From NCBI RefSeq assembly GCF_900102335.1, contig NZ_FNBM01000010.1:1-64000 (forward strand): DNA of 64,000 nt, in the 5' to 3' direction. The notes under the pieces are model-generated. The model was not told where the DNA came from and did not search any database. It saw only the letters and a program-made list of their open reading frames with translations. Source of the stretch: Phytopseudomonas seleniipraecipitans. GTDB taxonomy: Bacteria; Pseudomonadota; Gammaproteobacteria; Pseudomonadales; Pseudomonadaceae. Each line of letters begins with the position of its first letter. The stretch's first letter is position 1. Positions 1 through 7,844 of the stretch are shown one piece after another. The position numbers and the translations under genes are program-made.

Positions 1-16
1 CGTGAGGCTTGACCAT
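1..16 (+). rRNA. 3' end of 23S rRNA (partial)
   Basis: The first bases (cgtgaggcttgacc) match the conserved 3' terminus of bacterial 23S rRNA, which in E. coli reads CGTGAGGCTTAACC. The rest of the gene lies before the window. Bases 17-155 are the 23S-5S spacer, with no tRNA in it. The exact last base is estimated from the E. coli end. Confidence 0.75.
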
Positions 17-155
17 ATAACACCCAAACAATTTGGCTGTTAGACGGTAGAAGTCGACAGTAATGCCGAAAATTTGTAAAAAGAACACGCAACACCAACT
101 GATATCACATACCCAATTCGGGGAAGCGACCTAAAAACCGACTCCCCAACCGGAT

Positions 156-274
156 TGCTTGACGACCATAGAGCGTTGGAACCACCTGATCCCATCCCGA
201 ACTCAGTAGTGAAACGATGCATCGCCGATGGTAGTGTGGGGTTTCCCCATGTGAGAGTAGGTCATCGTCAAGCT
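156..274 (+). rRNA. 5S ribosomal RNA
   Basis: The sequence is a full-length Pseudomonas-type 5S rRNA. The terminal helix pairs GCTTGACGA (157-165) with TCGTCAAGC (265-273), and the conserved core with CCGAACTCAG and GAAACGATGC lies between. It is the last gene of an rRNA operon whose 23S end is at the window start. The ends are placed from the terminal helix and may be off by one or two bases. Confidence 0.93.
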
Positions 275-280
275 TCTACT

Positions 281-320
281 AGAAACCCCAGATCTCGACA
301 GAGGTCTGGGGTTTCGTCTT
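281..320 (+). terminator. rRNA operon terminator
   Basis: A long hairpin pairs AGAAACCCCAGA with TCTGGGGTTTC just after 5S rRNA and is followed by a short T-containing tail. It is the expected intrinsic terminator of the rrn operon. Confidence 0.85.
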
Positions 321-433
321 TGTGGCGGCGAAAAAGCAGGTCAGCAGCCAGGGAAAAGAAAGGCGGGGCCGTGGGCGCACGCAATAGCCTCGTAAATGCG
401 CTGTTCAGTGCGGTGCGTAGGCTTCGATGGTTT

Positions 434-466
434 CCCGGATGTCGCTTCGCTCGACCCAGGCTACGC
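434..466. repeat. REP-like unit of the 'AGCCTGGGT...AGCGA' family
   Basis: On the minus strand this reads as a unit starting GTAGCCTGGGTCGAGCG and ending in a partly complementary CCGGG. Closely similar units lie at 34051-34080 and, in part, 34207-34222. The unit is a short imperfect palindrome in intergenic DNA, as expected for a Pseudomonas REP-type sequence. Confidence 0.55.
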
Positions 467-499
467 AGCACGCGCAGGTGGGGGCAGTGGCGATCTTGT

Positions 500-530
500 A
501 GTAGAAGGGTGGAGCGTCTTCCACCCTACG
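500..530. repeat. Short palindrome, GTAG..GGGTGGA / TCCACCCTAC family
   Basis: The arms GGGTGGA and TCCACCC flank gcgtct. The ends match those of the longer inverted repeat at 29308-29382, which starts GTAGGGTGGA and ends TCCACCCTAC. It looks like a short member or internally deleted copy of the same element. Confidence 0.5.
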
Positions 531-768
531 CGAGCGTGGAGGTTTTATAGCCTGAGTTAGCCGGAGGCGTAACCCGGGGCAAGGATTTGAGTTCTCTGGG
601 GCGCGGACTCTGCGAGTTATAGAAGCAGTTAAACAGCGCCGGTGATGGCGTTGGCATGATGGTACGCCTTGCGTTCATCGCTTTCACTGACACTTGCGTC
701 TTTGAGTTCTGTAGGCAGCGATGTATCGCATCGTTATCATGCGCTCCTTATTGCACAGCGGGTTCTGC

Positions 769-1731
769 ATGAAGCCTTTATTGCGACTTTTACAAGATGG
801 CCAGTTCCACTCGGGCGAAGAGCTGGGGGCGGCGATTGGTGTAAGCCGCGCGGCAATCTGGAAGCGGCTGCAAGCGCTGGAGGCTGAGTTCGATCTCTCC
901 ATCCACAAAGTGCGGGGGCGTGGTTATCGCCTCGAGGCGCCACTGTCTCTGCTATCGAGCGAGTTACTGGCTGGTGCTGGGGCATGGCCTGTGACACTGC
1001 TGCAGCAGGTGGATTCCACTAATGCGGAATCCCTGCGTCAGCTCGCGACCGGAGCTAAGCCACCTTTTCTTATTATTGCCGAGCAGCAGACTGCAGGGCG
1101 CGGGCGGCGTGGCCGCAGCTGGGTCAGTCCTTTCGGTGAAAATCTCTATTACAGCTTGGTGCTGCGCATCACGGGCGGCATGCGTCAAATCGAAGGCCTG
1201 AGCCTGGTCGTCGGCCTTGCGTTACTGCATGCGATTCGAGATGCCGGTGTTAACGACGTCGGCCTGAAATGGCCCAATGATCTCCTGGTTAACGGCCGTA
1301 AGGTTGCCGGGATACTGCTGGAGTTGTCTGGCGACCCGGCAGACGTCTGCCATGTGGTCATTGGTGTCGGAGTCAACATCAATATGCGCAATGTACCTGG
1401 CGACGTTATCGACCAGCCCTGGACATCTATTCGGCAGGTGTTGGGCGAGCAGGTCGACCGCAATCGCTTTGTCGATCGGCTCAATCAACAGCTGCAACGC
1501 TATCTGGATTTACATGGGCGCAATGGTTTCGCGGCCCTCCGTAGTGAGTGGGAAGCCAATCATTTGTGGCAAGGGCGTGCAGTGTCCCTTGCAGCGGGCG
1601 TTCAGTCGGTCGAAGGTCGGGTATTGGGTGTGGAAGACACGGGCGCGCTGCGTCTTGATGTTGATGGTGTTGAGCATGTGTTCAGCGGCGGTGAGCTCAG
1701 TCTGAGGTTGCGTGATGATTCTCGAGCTTGA
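769..1731 (+). CDS. birA: Bifunctional biotin-[acetyl-CoA-carboxylase] ligase / biotin operon repressor BirA
   Basis: This cytoplasmic enzyme makes biotinyl-AMP and transfers biotin to the carrier protein of acetyl-CoA carboxylase; full-length forms also repress biotin genes. The 320-residue product has an N-terminal winged helix (about 12-56, HSGEELG...SRAAIWKRL), the biotinyl-AMP loop GRGRRG at 110-115, KWPND at 167-171 and a C-terminal SH3-like domain. An in-frame ATG at 721 would add 16 residues, but MKPLLRLLQDG at 769 matches the family start. The end overlaps coaX by 17 bases, so the two are probably co-transcribed. The DNA-binding domain suggests that repressor function is retained. 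Confidence 0.96.
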   Translation: MKPLLRLLQDGQFHSGEELGAAIGVSRAAIWKRLQALEAEFDLSIHKVRGRGYRLEAPLSLLSSELLAGAGAWPVTLLQQVDSTNAESLRQLATGAKPPFLIIAEQQTAGRGRRGRSWVSPFGENLYYSLVLRITGGMRQIEGLSLVVGLALLHAIRDAGVNDVGLKWPNDLLVNGRKVAGILLELSGDPADVCHVVIGVGVNINMRNVPGDVIDQPWTSIRQVLGEQVDRNRFVDRLNQQLQRYLDLHGRNGFAALRSEWEANHLWQGRAVSLAAGVQSVEGRVLGVEDTGALRLDVDGVEHVFSGGELSLRLRDDSRA

Positions 1732-2476
1732 TTGCGGCAATAGTTTTATCAAGTGGCGTCTTATGCCGCGCCATGCGGTGGTGCAACAAGCCATTGCTGG
1801 TGGTGTGGCCAGCAGCAATGAGCAGCTTATTGAGGATCTGGCTGCGCGTTTCCCTGGCGAACTGTTTACCTGCCGTCTCGTCAGTGTACGTAGTGAAGAT
1901 GAGACAAAGCTTTTAACGGACGCGTTGAAAACGCGTTTTGCCATCGACTGCATGATTGCGGCACCTGCCCGCGCATTGGCTGGGGTTAGCAATGGCTACG
2001 ATGATTATCAGCGATTAGGACTTGATCGCTGGCTTGCAGTTGTCGGTGCTTACAGCCTGGTAGGTCGTGCTTGTCTGGTGCTCGATCTGGGCACTGCCAT
2101 CACCTCCGACTTTATTGATGCTGCCGGCGCCCATCTCGGTGGTTTCATTTGCCCGGGTATGCCGCTGATGCGCAGCCAGCTGCGTACGCATACCCGGCGT
2201 ATACGCTATGACGATGCGGTCGCCGAGCAGGCGCAACAAAGTCTGGTGCCGGGTCGCTCTACCGCTGAGGCAGTGGAGCGCGGCTGTCTACTGATGCTGC
2301 GTGGCTTTGTTAGTACCCAGCTGGATTTGGCTCGACAGCAGTGTGGTGACGACGTGCTGGTGTTCCTTACTGGTGGTGATGCCGCGCTGGCGGCAGAGTG
2401 GGTGCCTGCTGCTCGCATCGTTCCTGATCTGGTTTTTGTTGGCCTGGCGATCGCCTGTCCGCTGACGGAGGAATAG
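1715..2476 (+). CDS. coaX: Type III pantothenate kinase
   Basis: The protein phosphorylates pantothenate, the first step of coenzyme A synthesis, in the cytoplasm. The 253-residue product has the N-terminal phosphate-binding motif LDCGNS (4-9), the second nucleotide motif DLGTAIT and the GGFICPGM segment typical of CoaX, not the bacterial PanK type I fold. GTG at 1712 is possible, but ATG at 1715 is better placed after GAGG at 1703-1706. It overlaps the end of birA and is followed two bases later by the SPOR gene, so the three look like one operon, as in P. aeruginosa. Confidence 0.96.
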   Translation: MILELDCGNSFIKWRLMPRHAVVQQAIAGGVASSNEQLIEDLAARFPGELFTCRLVSVRSEDETKLLTDALKTRFAIDCMIAAPARALAGVSNGYDDYQRLGLDRWLAVVGAYSLVGRACLVLDLGTAITSDFIDAAGAHLGGFICPGMPLMRSQLRTHTRRIRYDDAVAEQAQQSLVPGRSTAEAVERGCLLMLRGFVSTQLDLARQQCGDDVLVFLTGGDAALAAEWVPAARIVPDLVFVGLAIACPLTEE

Positions 2477-2478
2477 GT

Positions 2479-3156
2479 ATGCGCTGGATCTTTATGCTGT
2501 TGATTGTGCTCAACGCCTTCTACTACGTCTGGCACCAGCAACAAGCGCCGATGCATGTCAGGGAAATTGCGCCGCTATCGCTCTACCAAGAAAGTCGGCG
2601 CGACATTCAACTGCTCAGCGAGTCCGAGCCGCAGCAGCGCCGTGCTTCAGTGATGAAGGAGCCTCAACCTGAGGAGGCGGTATGTTTGTTCCTGGGCAGC
2701 TTTGAGGAGATTGCCGAGGCAGAGCAGGTCGAGCAGCGCTTGCTTAGCCTGGATATCAGTTCGCAAACACAGGTTGTCGAGGCGGCGGGTGCGGTGGATT
2801 ACTGGGTCTACCTGCCTCCGCTTGCGTCGCGCCAGGCGTCGCTGAGGCAGCTTCGCGAGCTTCAAGCTCGCAAGATCGACAGCTACATCATCAGCCAGGG
2901 CGATTTGGCTAACGGTATTTCTCTGGGAATCTTTCCGCGTCGCGATTCGGCGGATAGCGTGATATCCCGGTTGCGCAGGGCTGGCTACGAGCCGTTGCTG
3001 CGTGACTTGGCGCGAGCTAACCGCAGTCATTGGGTGCGGATAGCGCCGCAAAGTCGGCGTTTGGTCGATGATTCGTTGCTGGAGCGTTTGTCTTTGGACT
3101 TCAAAGGTTTACAACATCAATTAATGCCGTGCGAAGGGGTTGCAAGCCCCGGATAG
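2479..3156 (+). CDS. SPOR-domain membrane-anchored protein
   Basis: The 225-residue product begins with one hydrophobic segment (about 4-18, IFMLLIVLNAFYYVW) that should anchor it in the inner membrane with the rest in the periplasm. The middle and C-terminal part (about 125-205) resembles a SPOR domain, which binds denuded septal peptidoglycan; the segment SLGIFPRRDSADSVISRLRRAGYEP is typical. Its place behind coaX is conserved in pseudomonads, but the function is not known to me. A role in cell-wall or division processes is inference from the domain. Confidence 0.8.
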   Translation: MRWIFMLLIVLNAFYYVWHQQQAPMHVREIAPLSLYQESRRDIQLLSESEPQQRRASVMKEPQPEEAVCLFLGSFEEIAEAEQVEQRLLSLDISSQTQVVEAAGAVDYWVYLPPLASRQASLRQLRELQARKIDSYIISQGDLANGISLGIFPRRDSADSVISRLRRAGYEPLLRDLARANRSHWVRIAPQSRRLVDDSLLERLSLDFKGLQHQLMPCEGVASPG

Positions 3157-3168
3157 AATGCATAGAAT
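3140..3168 (+). promoter_or_regulatory. Candidate upstream promoter of the tRNA-tuf unit
   Basis: TTGCAA (3140-3145) and TAGAAT (3163-3168) are separated by 17 bases and followed by a GC-rich stretch. The -35 overlaps the last codons of the SPOR gene. It is one of two tandem candidate promoters before the tRNAs. Confidence 0.5.
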
Positions 3169-3259
3169 GGCGCCCGCTTCGCAGGGTGGACGCCTAACCG
3201 GTGTGTATGCGAAGTTGCTGTCAGTGTTGCTAAGCTCAGGTTTTTAAATGAGAAAGTGC

Positions 3260-3288
3260 TTGACAGTAGGGTGGCAGATATTGAGAAT
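3260..3288 (+). promoter_or_regulatory. Candidate proximal promoter of the tRNA-tuf unit
   Basis: A consensus -35 TTGACA (3260-3265) is followed after 17 bases by GAGAAT (3283-3288). A GC-rich discriminator comes next, and the tRNA-Tyr gene starts 13 bases after the -10. This is the usual look of a strong stable-RNA promoter, although the -10 has two mismatches. Confidence 0.6.
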
Positions 3289-3301
3289 GCCGCCTCCTTA
3301 T

Positions 3302-3386
3302 GGAGGGATTCCCGAGCGGCCAAAGGGATCAGACTGTAAATCTGACGTCATCGACTTCGAAGGTTCGAATCCTTCTCCCTCCACCA
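3302..3386 (+). tRNA. tRNA-Tyr (anticodon GTA)
   Basis: An 85-base class II tRNA with acceptor GGAGGGA/TCCCTCC, a long variable arm, TTCGAAT in the T loop and an encoded CCA at 3384-3386. The anticodon GTA is at 3336-3338. It is first of three tRNA genes before tuf. Confidence 0.97.
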
Positions 3387-3411
3387 GATTTAAGCGTGAG
3401 CTGAATGCTCC

Positions 3412-3485
<74 letters not shown>

Positions 3486-3509
3486 GCTTTTGTTCGTGCA
3501 ATGCGTTTG

Positions 3510-3585
3510 GCTCATGTAGCTCAGTTGGTAGAGCACACCCTTGGTAAGGGTGAGGTCAGCGGTTCGAATCCGCTCATGAGCTCCA
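3510..3585 (+). tRNA. tRNA-Thr (anticodon GGT)
   Basis: A 76-base tRNA with acceptor GCTCATG/CATGAGC, T loop GTTCGAATC and an encoded CCA at 3583-3585. The anticodon GGT is at 3543-3545. It is followed by a hairpin and then tuf, the order known for tufB loci. Confidence 0.97.
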
Positions 3586-3591
3586 TTTAAT

Positions 3592-3624
3592 AAAGGCAGA
3601 TATGCAAGTATCTGCCTTTGTTTT
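3592..3624 (+). terminator. Hairpin between tRNA-Thr and tuf (terminator or processing signal)
   Basis: A perfect 11-bp stem AAAGGCAGATA/TATCTGCCTTT with loop TGCAAG is followed by GTTTTA. It could end part of the tRNA transcripts or serve as a processing site ahead of tuf. The run of T is short, so read-through into tuf is likely. Confidence 0.6.
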
Positions 3625-3669
3625 AATGGCGGTATCACTCGCTGAATTCTTCGTTCGGAGACGGTCAAA

Positions 3670-4863
3670 ATGGCTAAAGAAAAATTTGAACGTAACAAAC
3701 CGCACGTCAACGTTGGCACCATCGGTCACGTTGACCACGGTAAAACCACTCTGACCGCTGCTCTGACCCGTGTTTGCTCCGAAGTATTCGGTTCGGCCAA
3801 GGTCGACTTCGACAAGATCGATAGCGCGCCGGAAGAGAAGGCTCGTGGTATCACCATCAATACTGCGCACGTTGAGTACGACTCTGCCGTACGTCACTAC
3901 GCGCACGTTGACTGCCCAGGTCACGCTGACTATGTGAAGAACATGATCACCGGTGCTGCGCAGATGGACGGTGCTATCCTGGTTTGCTCGGCTGCTGACG
4001 GCCCGATGCCTCAGACTCGCGAGCACATCCTGCTGTCTCGTCAGGTAGGTGTTCCGTTCATCGTTGTCTTCCTGAACAAGGCTGACATGGTTGACGACGC
4101 CGAGCTGCTGGAGCTGGTGGAAATGGAGGTGCGTGACCTGCTCAGCACTTACGATTTCCCAGGCGACGACACGCCGATCATCATCGGTTCTGCTCTGATG
4201 GCCCTGAACGGCCAGGACGACAACGGCATGGGTACTACTGCGGTGAAAACCCTGGTAGAGACTCTGGACAGCTACATCCCAGAGCCAGTTCGTGCGATCG
4301 ACCGTCCGTTCCTGATGCCGATCGAAGACGTATTCTCGATCTCCGGCCGCGGTACTGTTGTGACCGGTCGTGTAGAGCGCGGTATCGTCAAGATCCAGGA
4401 AGAAATCGAGATCGTTGGTCTGCGTGATACCACCAAGACCACCTGTACCGGTGTCGAGATGTTCCGCAAACTGCTCGACGAAGGTCGTGCTGGCGAGAAC
4501 TGCGGTGTACTGCTGCGCGGCACCAAGCGTGACGACGTAGAGCGTGGTCAGGTTCTGGCCAAGCCAGGCACCATCAAGCCGCACACCAAGTTCGAAGCTG
4601 AAGTGTACGTTCTGTCCAAAGAAGAAGGTGGTCGTCACACCCCGTTCTTCAAAGGCTACCGTCCACAGTTCTACTTCCGTACTACCGACGTAACCGGTTC
4701 GTGCGAACTGCCGGAAGGCGTTGAAATGGTAATGCCGGGCGACAACATCAAAATGGTTGTCACCCTGATCAAGCCGATCGCCATGGAAGACGGCCTGCGC
4801 TTCGCAATTCGCGAAGGTGGTCGTACCGTTGGTGCTGGCGTGGTTGCCAAGATCGTCGAGTAA
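3670..4863 (+). CDS. tuf: Translation elongation factor EF-Tu
   Basis: EF-Tu delivers aminoacyl-tRNA to the ribosome as a GTP complex. The 397-residue product is full length, with G1 GHVDHGKT (about 19-26), DCPGH (G3), NKAD (G4) and the beta-barrel domains 2 and 3 ending in VVAKIVE. The upstream flank (tRNA-Tyr, -Gly, -Thr) is that of tufB in P. aeruginosa, while the downstream flank (rpsJ) is that of tufA. The secE-nusG-rplKAJL-rpoBC-rpsLG-fusA block expected between two tuf copies is missing. The gene may therefore be a hybrid or collapsed copy; see the findings. Confidence 0.99.
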   Translation: MAKEKFERNKPHVNVGTIGHVDHGKTTLTAALTRVCSEVFGSAKVDFDKIDSAPEEKARGITINTAHVEYDSAVRHYAHVDCPGHADYVKNMITGAAQMDGAILVCSAADGPMPQTREHILLSRQVGVPFIVVFLNKADMVDDAELLELVEMEVRDLLSTYDFPGDDTPIIIGSALMALNGQDDNGMGTTAVKTLVETLDSYIPEPVRAIDRPFLMPIEDVFSISGRGTVVTGRVERGIVKIQEEIEIVGLRDTTKTTCTGVEMFRKLLDEGRAGENCGVLLRGTKRDDVERGQVLAKPGTIKPHTKFEAEVYVLSKEEGGRHTPFFKGYRPQFYFRTTDVTGSCELPEGVEMVMPGDNIKMVVTLIKPIAMEDGLRFAIREGGRTVGAGVVAKIVE

Positions 4864-4882
4864 TCGTCTGGTCTGATTTAAG

Positions 4883-4914
4883 AAAAGCCCCCGCGAAAGC
4901 GGGGGCTTTTTTAT
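4883..4914 (+). terminator. tuf terminator
   Basis: The stem AAGCCCCCGC/GCGGGGGCTT with a GAAA tetraloop is followed by a run of T. It is a strong intrinsic terminator 20 bases after the tuf stop and separates tuf from the S10 operon. Confidence 0.95.
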
Positions 4915-4948
4915 GGGCGCTATCTTTGTTGGTTATTTTCTGACCGGG

Positions 4949-4977
4949 TTGACACTGTCTGGGGTCGTCTATAGAAT
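4949..4977 (+). promoter_or_regulatory. S10 operon promoter
   Basis: A consensus -35 TTGACA (4949-4954) and a -10 TAGAAT (4972-4977) are separated by 17 bases. They lie between the tuf terminator and rpsJ, so this is the likely main promoter of the S10-spc gene string. Confidence 0.85.
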
Positions 4978-5045
4978 CACGCCTCCTTTTAACGGGCGTA
5001 ATGCGCTTGTTAACTGGGACTCGCAGCTTGGAATCTGAGGTCAAA

Positions 5046-5357
5046 ATGCAAAACCAACAAATCCGTATACGGTTGAAGGCTTTTGACCATCGCCTGATCG
5101 ATCAATCAACCCAGGAAATCGTGGAAACCGCGAAACGTACTGGTGCTCAGGTGCGTGGTCCGATTCCTCTGCCAACTCGCAAAGAGCGGTTTACTGTTCT
5201 GACTTCGCCACACGTCAACAAAGACGCGCGCGATCAGTTCGAAATCCGCACTCATAAGCGCGTACTGGACATCGTCCAGCCAACGGATAAAACCGTTGAT
5301 GCTCTTATGAAGCTTGATCTTGCGGCTGGCGTGGAAGTGCAGATCAGCCTCGGCTAA
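5046..5357 (+). CDS. rpsJ: 30S ribosomal protein S10 (NusE)
   Basis: S10 is a late-assembling protein of the 30S head and, as NusE, pairs with NusB in antitermination complexes; a nusB gene lies at 41187 in this window. The product is 103 residues, the usual length. A longer frame from 5001 exists, but MQNQQIRIRLKAFDH at 5046 is the conserved start. It is the first gene of the S10 operon, about 70 bases after a strong promoter. Confidence 0.98.
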   Translation: MQNQQIRIRLKAFDHRLIDQSTQEIVETAKRTGAQVRGPIPLPTRKERFTVLTSPHVNKDARDQFEIRTHKRVLDIVQPTDKTVDALMKLDLAAGVEVQISLG

Positions 5358-5439
5358 AACCGGTTGGTTTTAGTCGTGTAACGCTCTGAAATGGGCGGCC
5401 ATAGCGGGTGAAAGCCCCGTACACTCATGAGGTTACAAC

Positions 5440-6075
5440 ATGACTATTGGTGTAGTCGGTCGAAAGGCGGGTATGACCCGTATTTTCACCGAAGAAGGTG
5501 TCTCCATTCCGGTTACGGTCATTGAGATCGAGCCGAATCGCGTCACCCAGTTTAAAACTGAAGAGTCCGATGGCTATCGCGCAGTGCAAGTCACTGTCGG
5601 CGAGCGCCGCGTTTCTCGTGTCAGCAAGGCTCAGGCCGGTCACTTCGCTAAGGCGAACGTCGCGGCAGGTCGTACTGTTCTGGAATTCCGTCTTGAAGAA
5701 GGCGACTACCAGGCTGGCGATCTGATCAACGCTGAAATCTTCCAAGCTGGTCAACTGGTCGACGTGACCGGTCAGTCCAAAGGTAAAGGCTTTGCCGGTA
5801 CCATCAAGCGTTGGAACTTCCGCGGCCAAGACAACACGCACGGTAACTCCGTGTCCCACCGCGTTCCGGGTTCGATTGGCCAGTGCCAGACGCCGGGTCG
5901 TGTCTTCAAGGGCAAGAAAATGTCCGGTCACATGGGTGCTGAGCGCGTGACTGTGCAGTCCCTGGAAGTAGTGCGCGTCGATGCTGAACGCAACCTGCTG
6001 CTGGTCAAGGGCGCTGTTCCTGGCGCTACTGGCGGCAACTTGGTTGTGCGTCCAGCGGCCAAGGCTCGCGGTTAA
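5440..6075 (+). CDS. rplC: 50S ribosomal protein L3
   Basis: L3 starts 50S assembly together with L24 and its loop reaches near the peptidyl transferase centre. The 211-residue product contains the GSIGQCQTPGRVFKGKKM loop that carries the glutamine methylated in E. coli. ATG at 5440 is preceded by GAGG eight bases upstream. The 82-base gap from rpsJ is larger than others in this operon and may hold leader structure. Confidence 0.98.
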   Translation: MTIGVVGRKAGMTRIFTEEGVSIPVTVIEIEPNRVTQFKTEESDGYRAVQVTVGERRVSRVSKAQAGHFAKANVAAGRTVLEFRLEEGDYQAGDLINAEIFQAGQLVDVTGQSKGKGFAGTIKRWNFRGQDNTHGNSVSHRVPGSIGQCQTPGRVFKGKKMSGHMGAERVTVQSLEVVRVDAERNLLLVKGAVPGATGGNLVVRPAAKARG

Positions 6076-6087
6076 GGGGAAGCTGAC

Positions 6088-6690
6088 ATGCAATTAAATG
6101 TAAATGGCGCTCAAGCTATCGAAGTGTCCGATGCGACTTTCGGTGGTGACTACAACGAGACCCTGGTTCACCAAGCAGTTGTGGCCTACATGGCCGGCGG
6201 CCGTCAAGGCAGCAAGCAGCAGAAGACTCGTTCCGACGTATCCGGTGGCGGTAAGCGCCCGTGGCGTCAGAAGGGTACTGGCCGCGCACGTGCTGGTACC
6301 ACTCGTGGTCCGATCTGGCGTGGCGGTGGTGTGACTTTCGCAGCTCGTCCGCAAAATCATGATCAGAAGCTGAACAAGAAGATGTATCGCGCTGCGATCC
6401 GTTCGATTCTTGCTGAGCTGGTCCGTACTGACCGTCTGGTAGTGGTTGAAGACTTCGCTGTCGAAGCTCCGAAAACCAAAGAACTGCTGGGCAAGCTGAA
6501 TGACATGGGTCTGACCGACGTTCTGATCGTGTCTGACGCTGTCGATCAAAATCTGTACCTGGCTGCTCGCAACCTGCCGCACGTCGATGTTCGTGACGTA
6601 CAGGGTTCCGATCCGGTCAGTCTGATCGCGTATGAAAAGGTGCTGGTCACCGTTTCTGCCGTGAAGAAATTCGAGGAGCTGCTGGGATGA
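6088..6690 (+). CDS. rplD: 50S ribosomal protein L4
   Basis: L4 binds domain I of 23S rRNA and lines the exit tunnel with L22. In enterobacteria it also represses the S10 operon by attenuation; whether this happens here is not visible. The 200-residue product has the long basic loop (about 42-90, GSKQQKTRSDVSGGGKRPWRQ...) that penetrates the rRNA. Its stop overlaps the rplW start by four bases (ATGA), so translation is coupled. Confidence 0.98.
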   Translation: MQLNVNGAQAIEVSDATFGGDYNETLVHQAVVAYMAGGRQGSKQQKTRSDVSGGGKRPWRQKGTGRARAGTTRGPIWRGGGVTFAARPQNHDQKLNKKMYRAAIRSILAELVRTDRLVVVEDFAVEAPKTKELLGKLNDMGLTDVLIVSDAVDQNLYLAARNLPHVDVRDVQGSDPVSLIAYEKVLVTVSAVKKFEELLG

Positions 6691-6989
6691 ACCAGGAACG
6701 CGTATTTAAAGTGCTGCTTGGCCCGCACGTCTCCGAGAAGGCCACGGTTCTGGCTGACAAGAAAAGCCAGTTCGTTTTCAAGGTTGCAACTGACGCAACC
6801 AAGCTGGAAATCAAGAAGGCCGTCGAAAGCCTGTTCAACGTGAATGTTGCTGCTGTTAATACCGTGAATGTACTCGGTAAGAGCAAGCGCACCGCTCGCG
6901 GTCTGGGCAAGCGTAACGACTGGAAGAAGGCGATCATCTCCCTTCAGCCAGGCCAGGATCTCGATTTCGCCACCAGCAGTGCTGAGTAA
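6687..6989 (+). CDS. rplW: 50S ribosomal protein L23
   Basis: L23 sits at the exit of the tunnel and is the docking site for trigger factor and signal recognition particle. The product is 100 residues, normal for the family, and starts MNQERVFKVLLGPH. It overlaps rplD by four bases and is followed by rplB after 14 bases. Confidence 0.98.
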   Translation: MNQERVFKVLLGPHVSEKATVLADKKSQFVFKVATDATKLEIKKAVESLFNVNVAAVNTVNVLGKSKRTARGLGKRNDWKKAIISLQPGQDLDFATSSAE

Positions 6990-7003
6990 GGAAGGGGTGC
7001 ATC

Positions 7004-7828
7004 ATGGCAATCGTTAAATGCAAACCGACTTCCGCGGGCCGCCGTTTTGTGGTCAAGGTGGTCAATAAGGAGCTGCACAAAGGCGCTCCTCATGCTCCAC
7101 TGCTCGAGAAGAAGTCGAAGACTGGCGGTCGTAACAACAACGGCCGTATCACTACCCGTCATATCGGTGGTGGTCACAAGCAGCATTATCGTCTGGTCGA
7201 TTTCCGTCGCAACGACAAAGATGGCATTCCTGCCACTGTCGAGCGTGTGGAATATGACCCTAACCGTACTGCGCACATCGCTCTGCTGATGTATGCAGAT
7301 GGTGAGCGTCGTTACATTATTGCGCCGAAAGGTGTGAGCGCCGGCGATCAGCTGGTCGCAGGTTCGATGGCGCCGATCAAGGCCGGCAACAGCCTGCCGC
7401 TGCGTAACATTCCGGTAGGTTCGACCGTTCACGGTATCGAGCTGAAGCCGGGCAAGGGTGCTCAAATCGCTCGTTCCGCTGGTGCCTCGGCTCAGCTGAT
7501 CGCTCGTGAAGGCGTCTACGTCACCCTGCGTCTGCGCAGCGGTGAAATGCGTAAAGTGCTGGCCGAATGCCGCGCGACCCTGGGTGAAGTCTCGAACTCC
7601 GAGCACAGCCTGCGTTCGCTGGGTAAAGCTGGTGCCAAACGCTGGCGTGGCGTTCGCCCGACCGTTCGTGGTGTTGCCATGAACCCGGTCGACCACCCAC
7701 ACGGTGGTGGTGAAGGTCGTACCTCTGGTGGTCGTCATCCGGTGTCTCCATGGGGCTTCCCGACTAAGGGCGCGAAGACTCGTGGTAACAAACGCACCGA
7801 CAACATGATCGTCCGTCGTCGCAAGTAA
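7004..7828 (+). CDS. rplB: 50S ribosomal protein L2
   Basis: L2 is needed for joining of the subunits and for peptidyl transferase activity. The 274-residue product contains the conserved NPVDHPHGGGEGRTSGG segment near the C-terminus, with the histidine essential for activity, and a basic C-terminal tail. It is 14 bases after rplW in the S10 operon. Confidence 0.99.
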   Translation: MAIVKCKPTSAGRRFVVKVVNKELHKGAPHAPLLEKKSKTGGRNNNGRITTRHIGGGHKQHYRLVDFRRNDKDGIPATVERVEYDPNRTAHIALLMYADGERRYIIAPKGVSAGDQLVAGSMAPIKAGNSLPLRNIPVGSTVHGIELKPGKGAQIARSAGASAQLIAREGVYVTLRLRSGEMRKVLAECRATLGEVSNSEHSLRSLGKAGAKRWRGVRPTVRGVAMNPVDHPHGGGEGRTSGGRHPVSPWGFPTKGAKTRGNKRTDNMIVRRRK

Positions 7829-7844
7829 CTAGAGGGATACGACA

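Larger units (their letters stand above)
321..768. other. Noncoding gap between rrn and birA with palindromic repeats
   Basis: No convincing gene is seen here. Small open frames in the region run across 5S or lack family features. The stretch carries two repeat units described separately (434-466 and 500-530). The birA promoter must lie within it, but I could not identify clear -35 and -10 boxes. Confidence 0.6.

Noticed and set aside
155..550. 131-residue open frame on the plus strand
   Set aside because: It runs through the 5S rRNA gene and its terminator and has an arginine-serine-rich composition typical of a chance frame.
3574..4638. 354-residue open frame antisense to tuf
   Set aside because: It mirrors the strongly biased codons of tuf, has no family features and no ribosome binding site. 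Similar antisense frames occur over most ribosomal protein genes here.
4915..5045. tRNA-Trp or secE remnant after tuf
   Set aside because: I looked for the genes that follow tufB in P. aeruginosa and found only a terminator, a promoter and the rpsJ leader.
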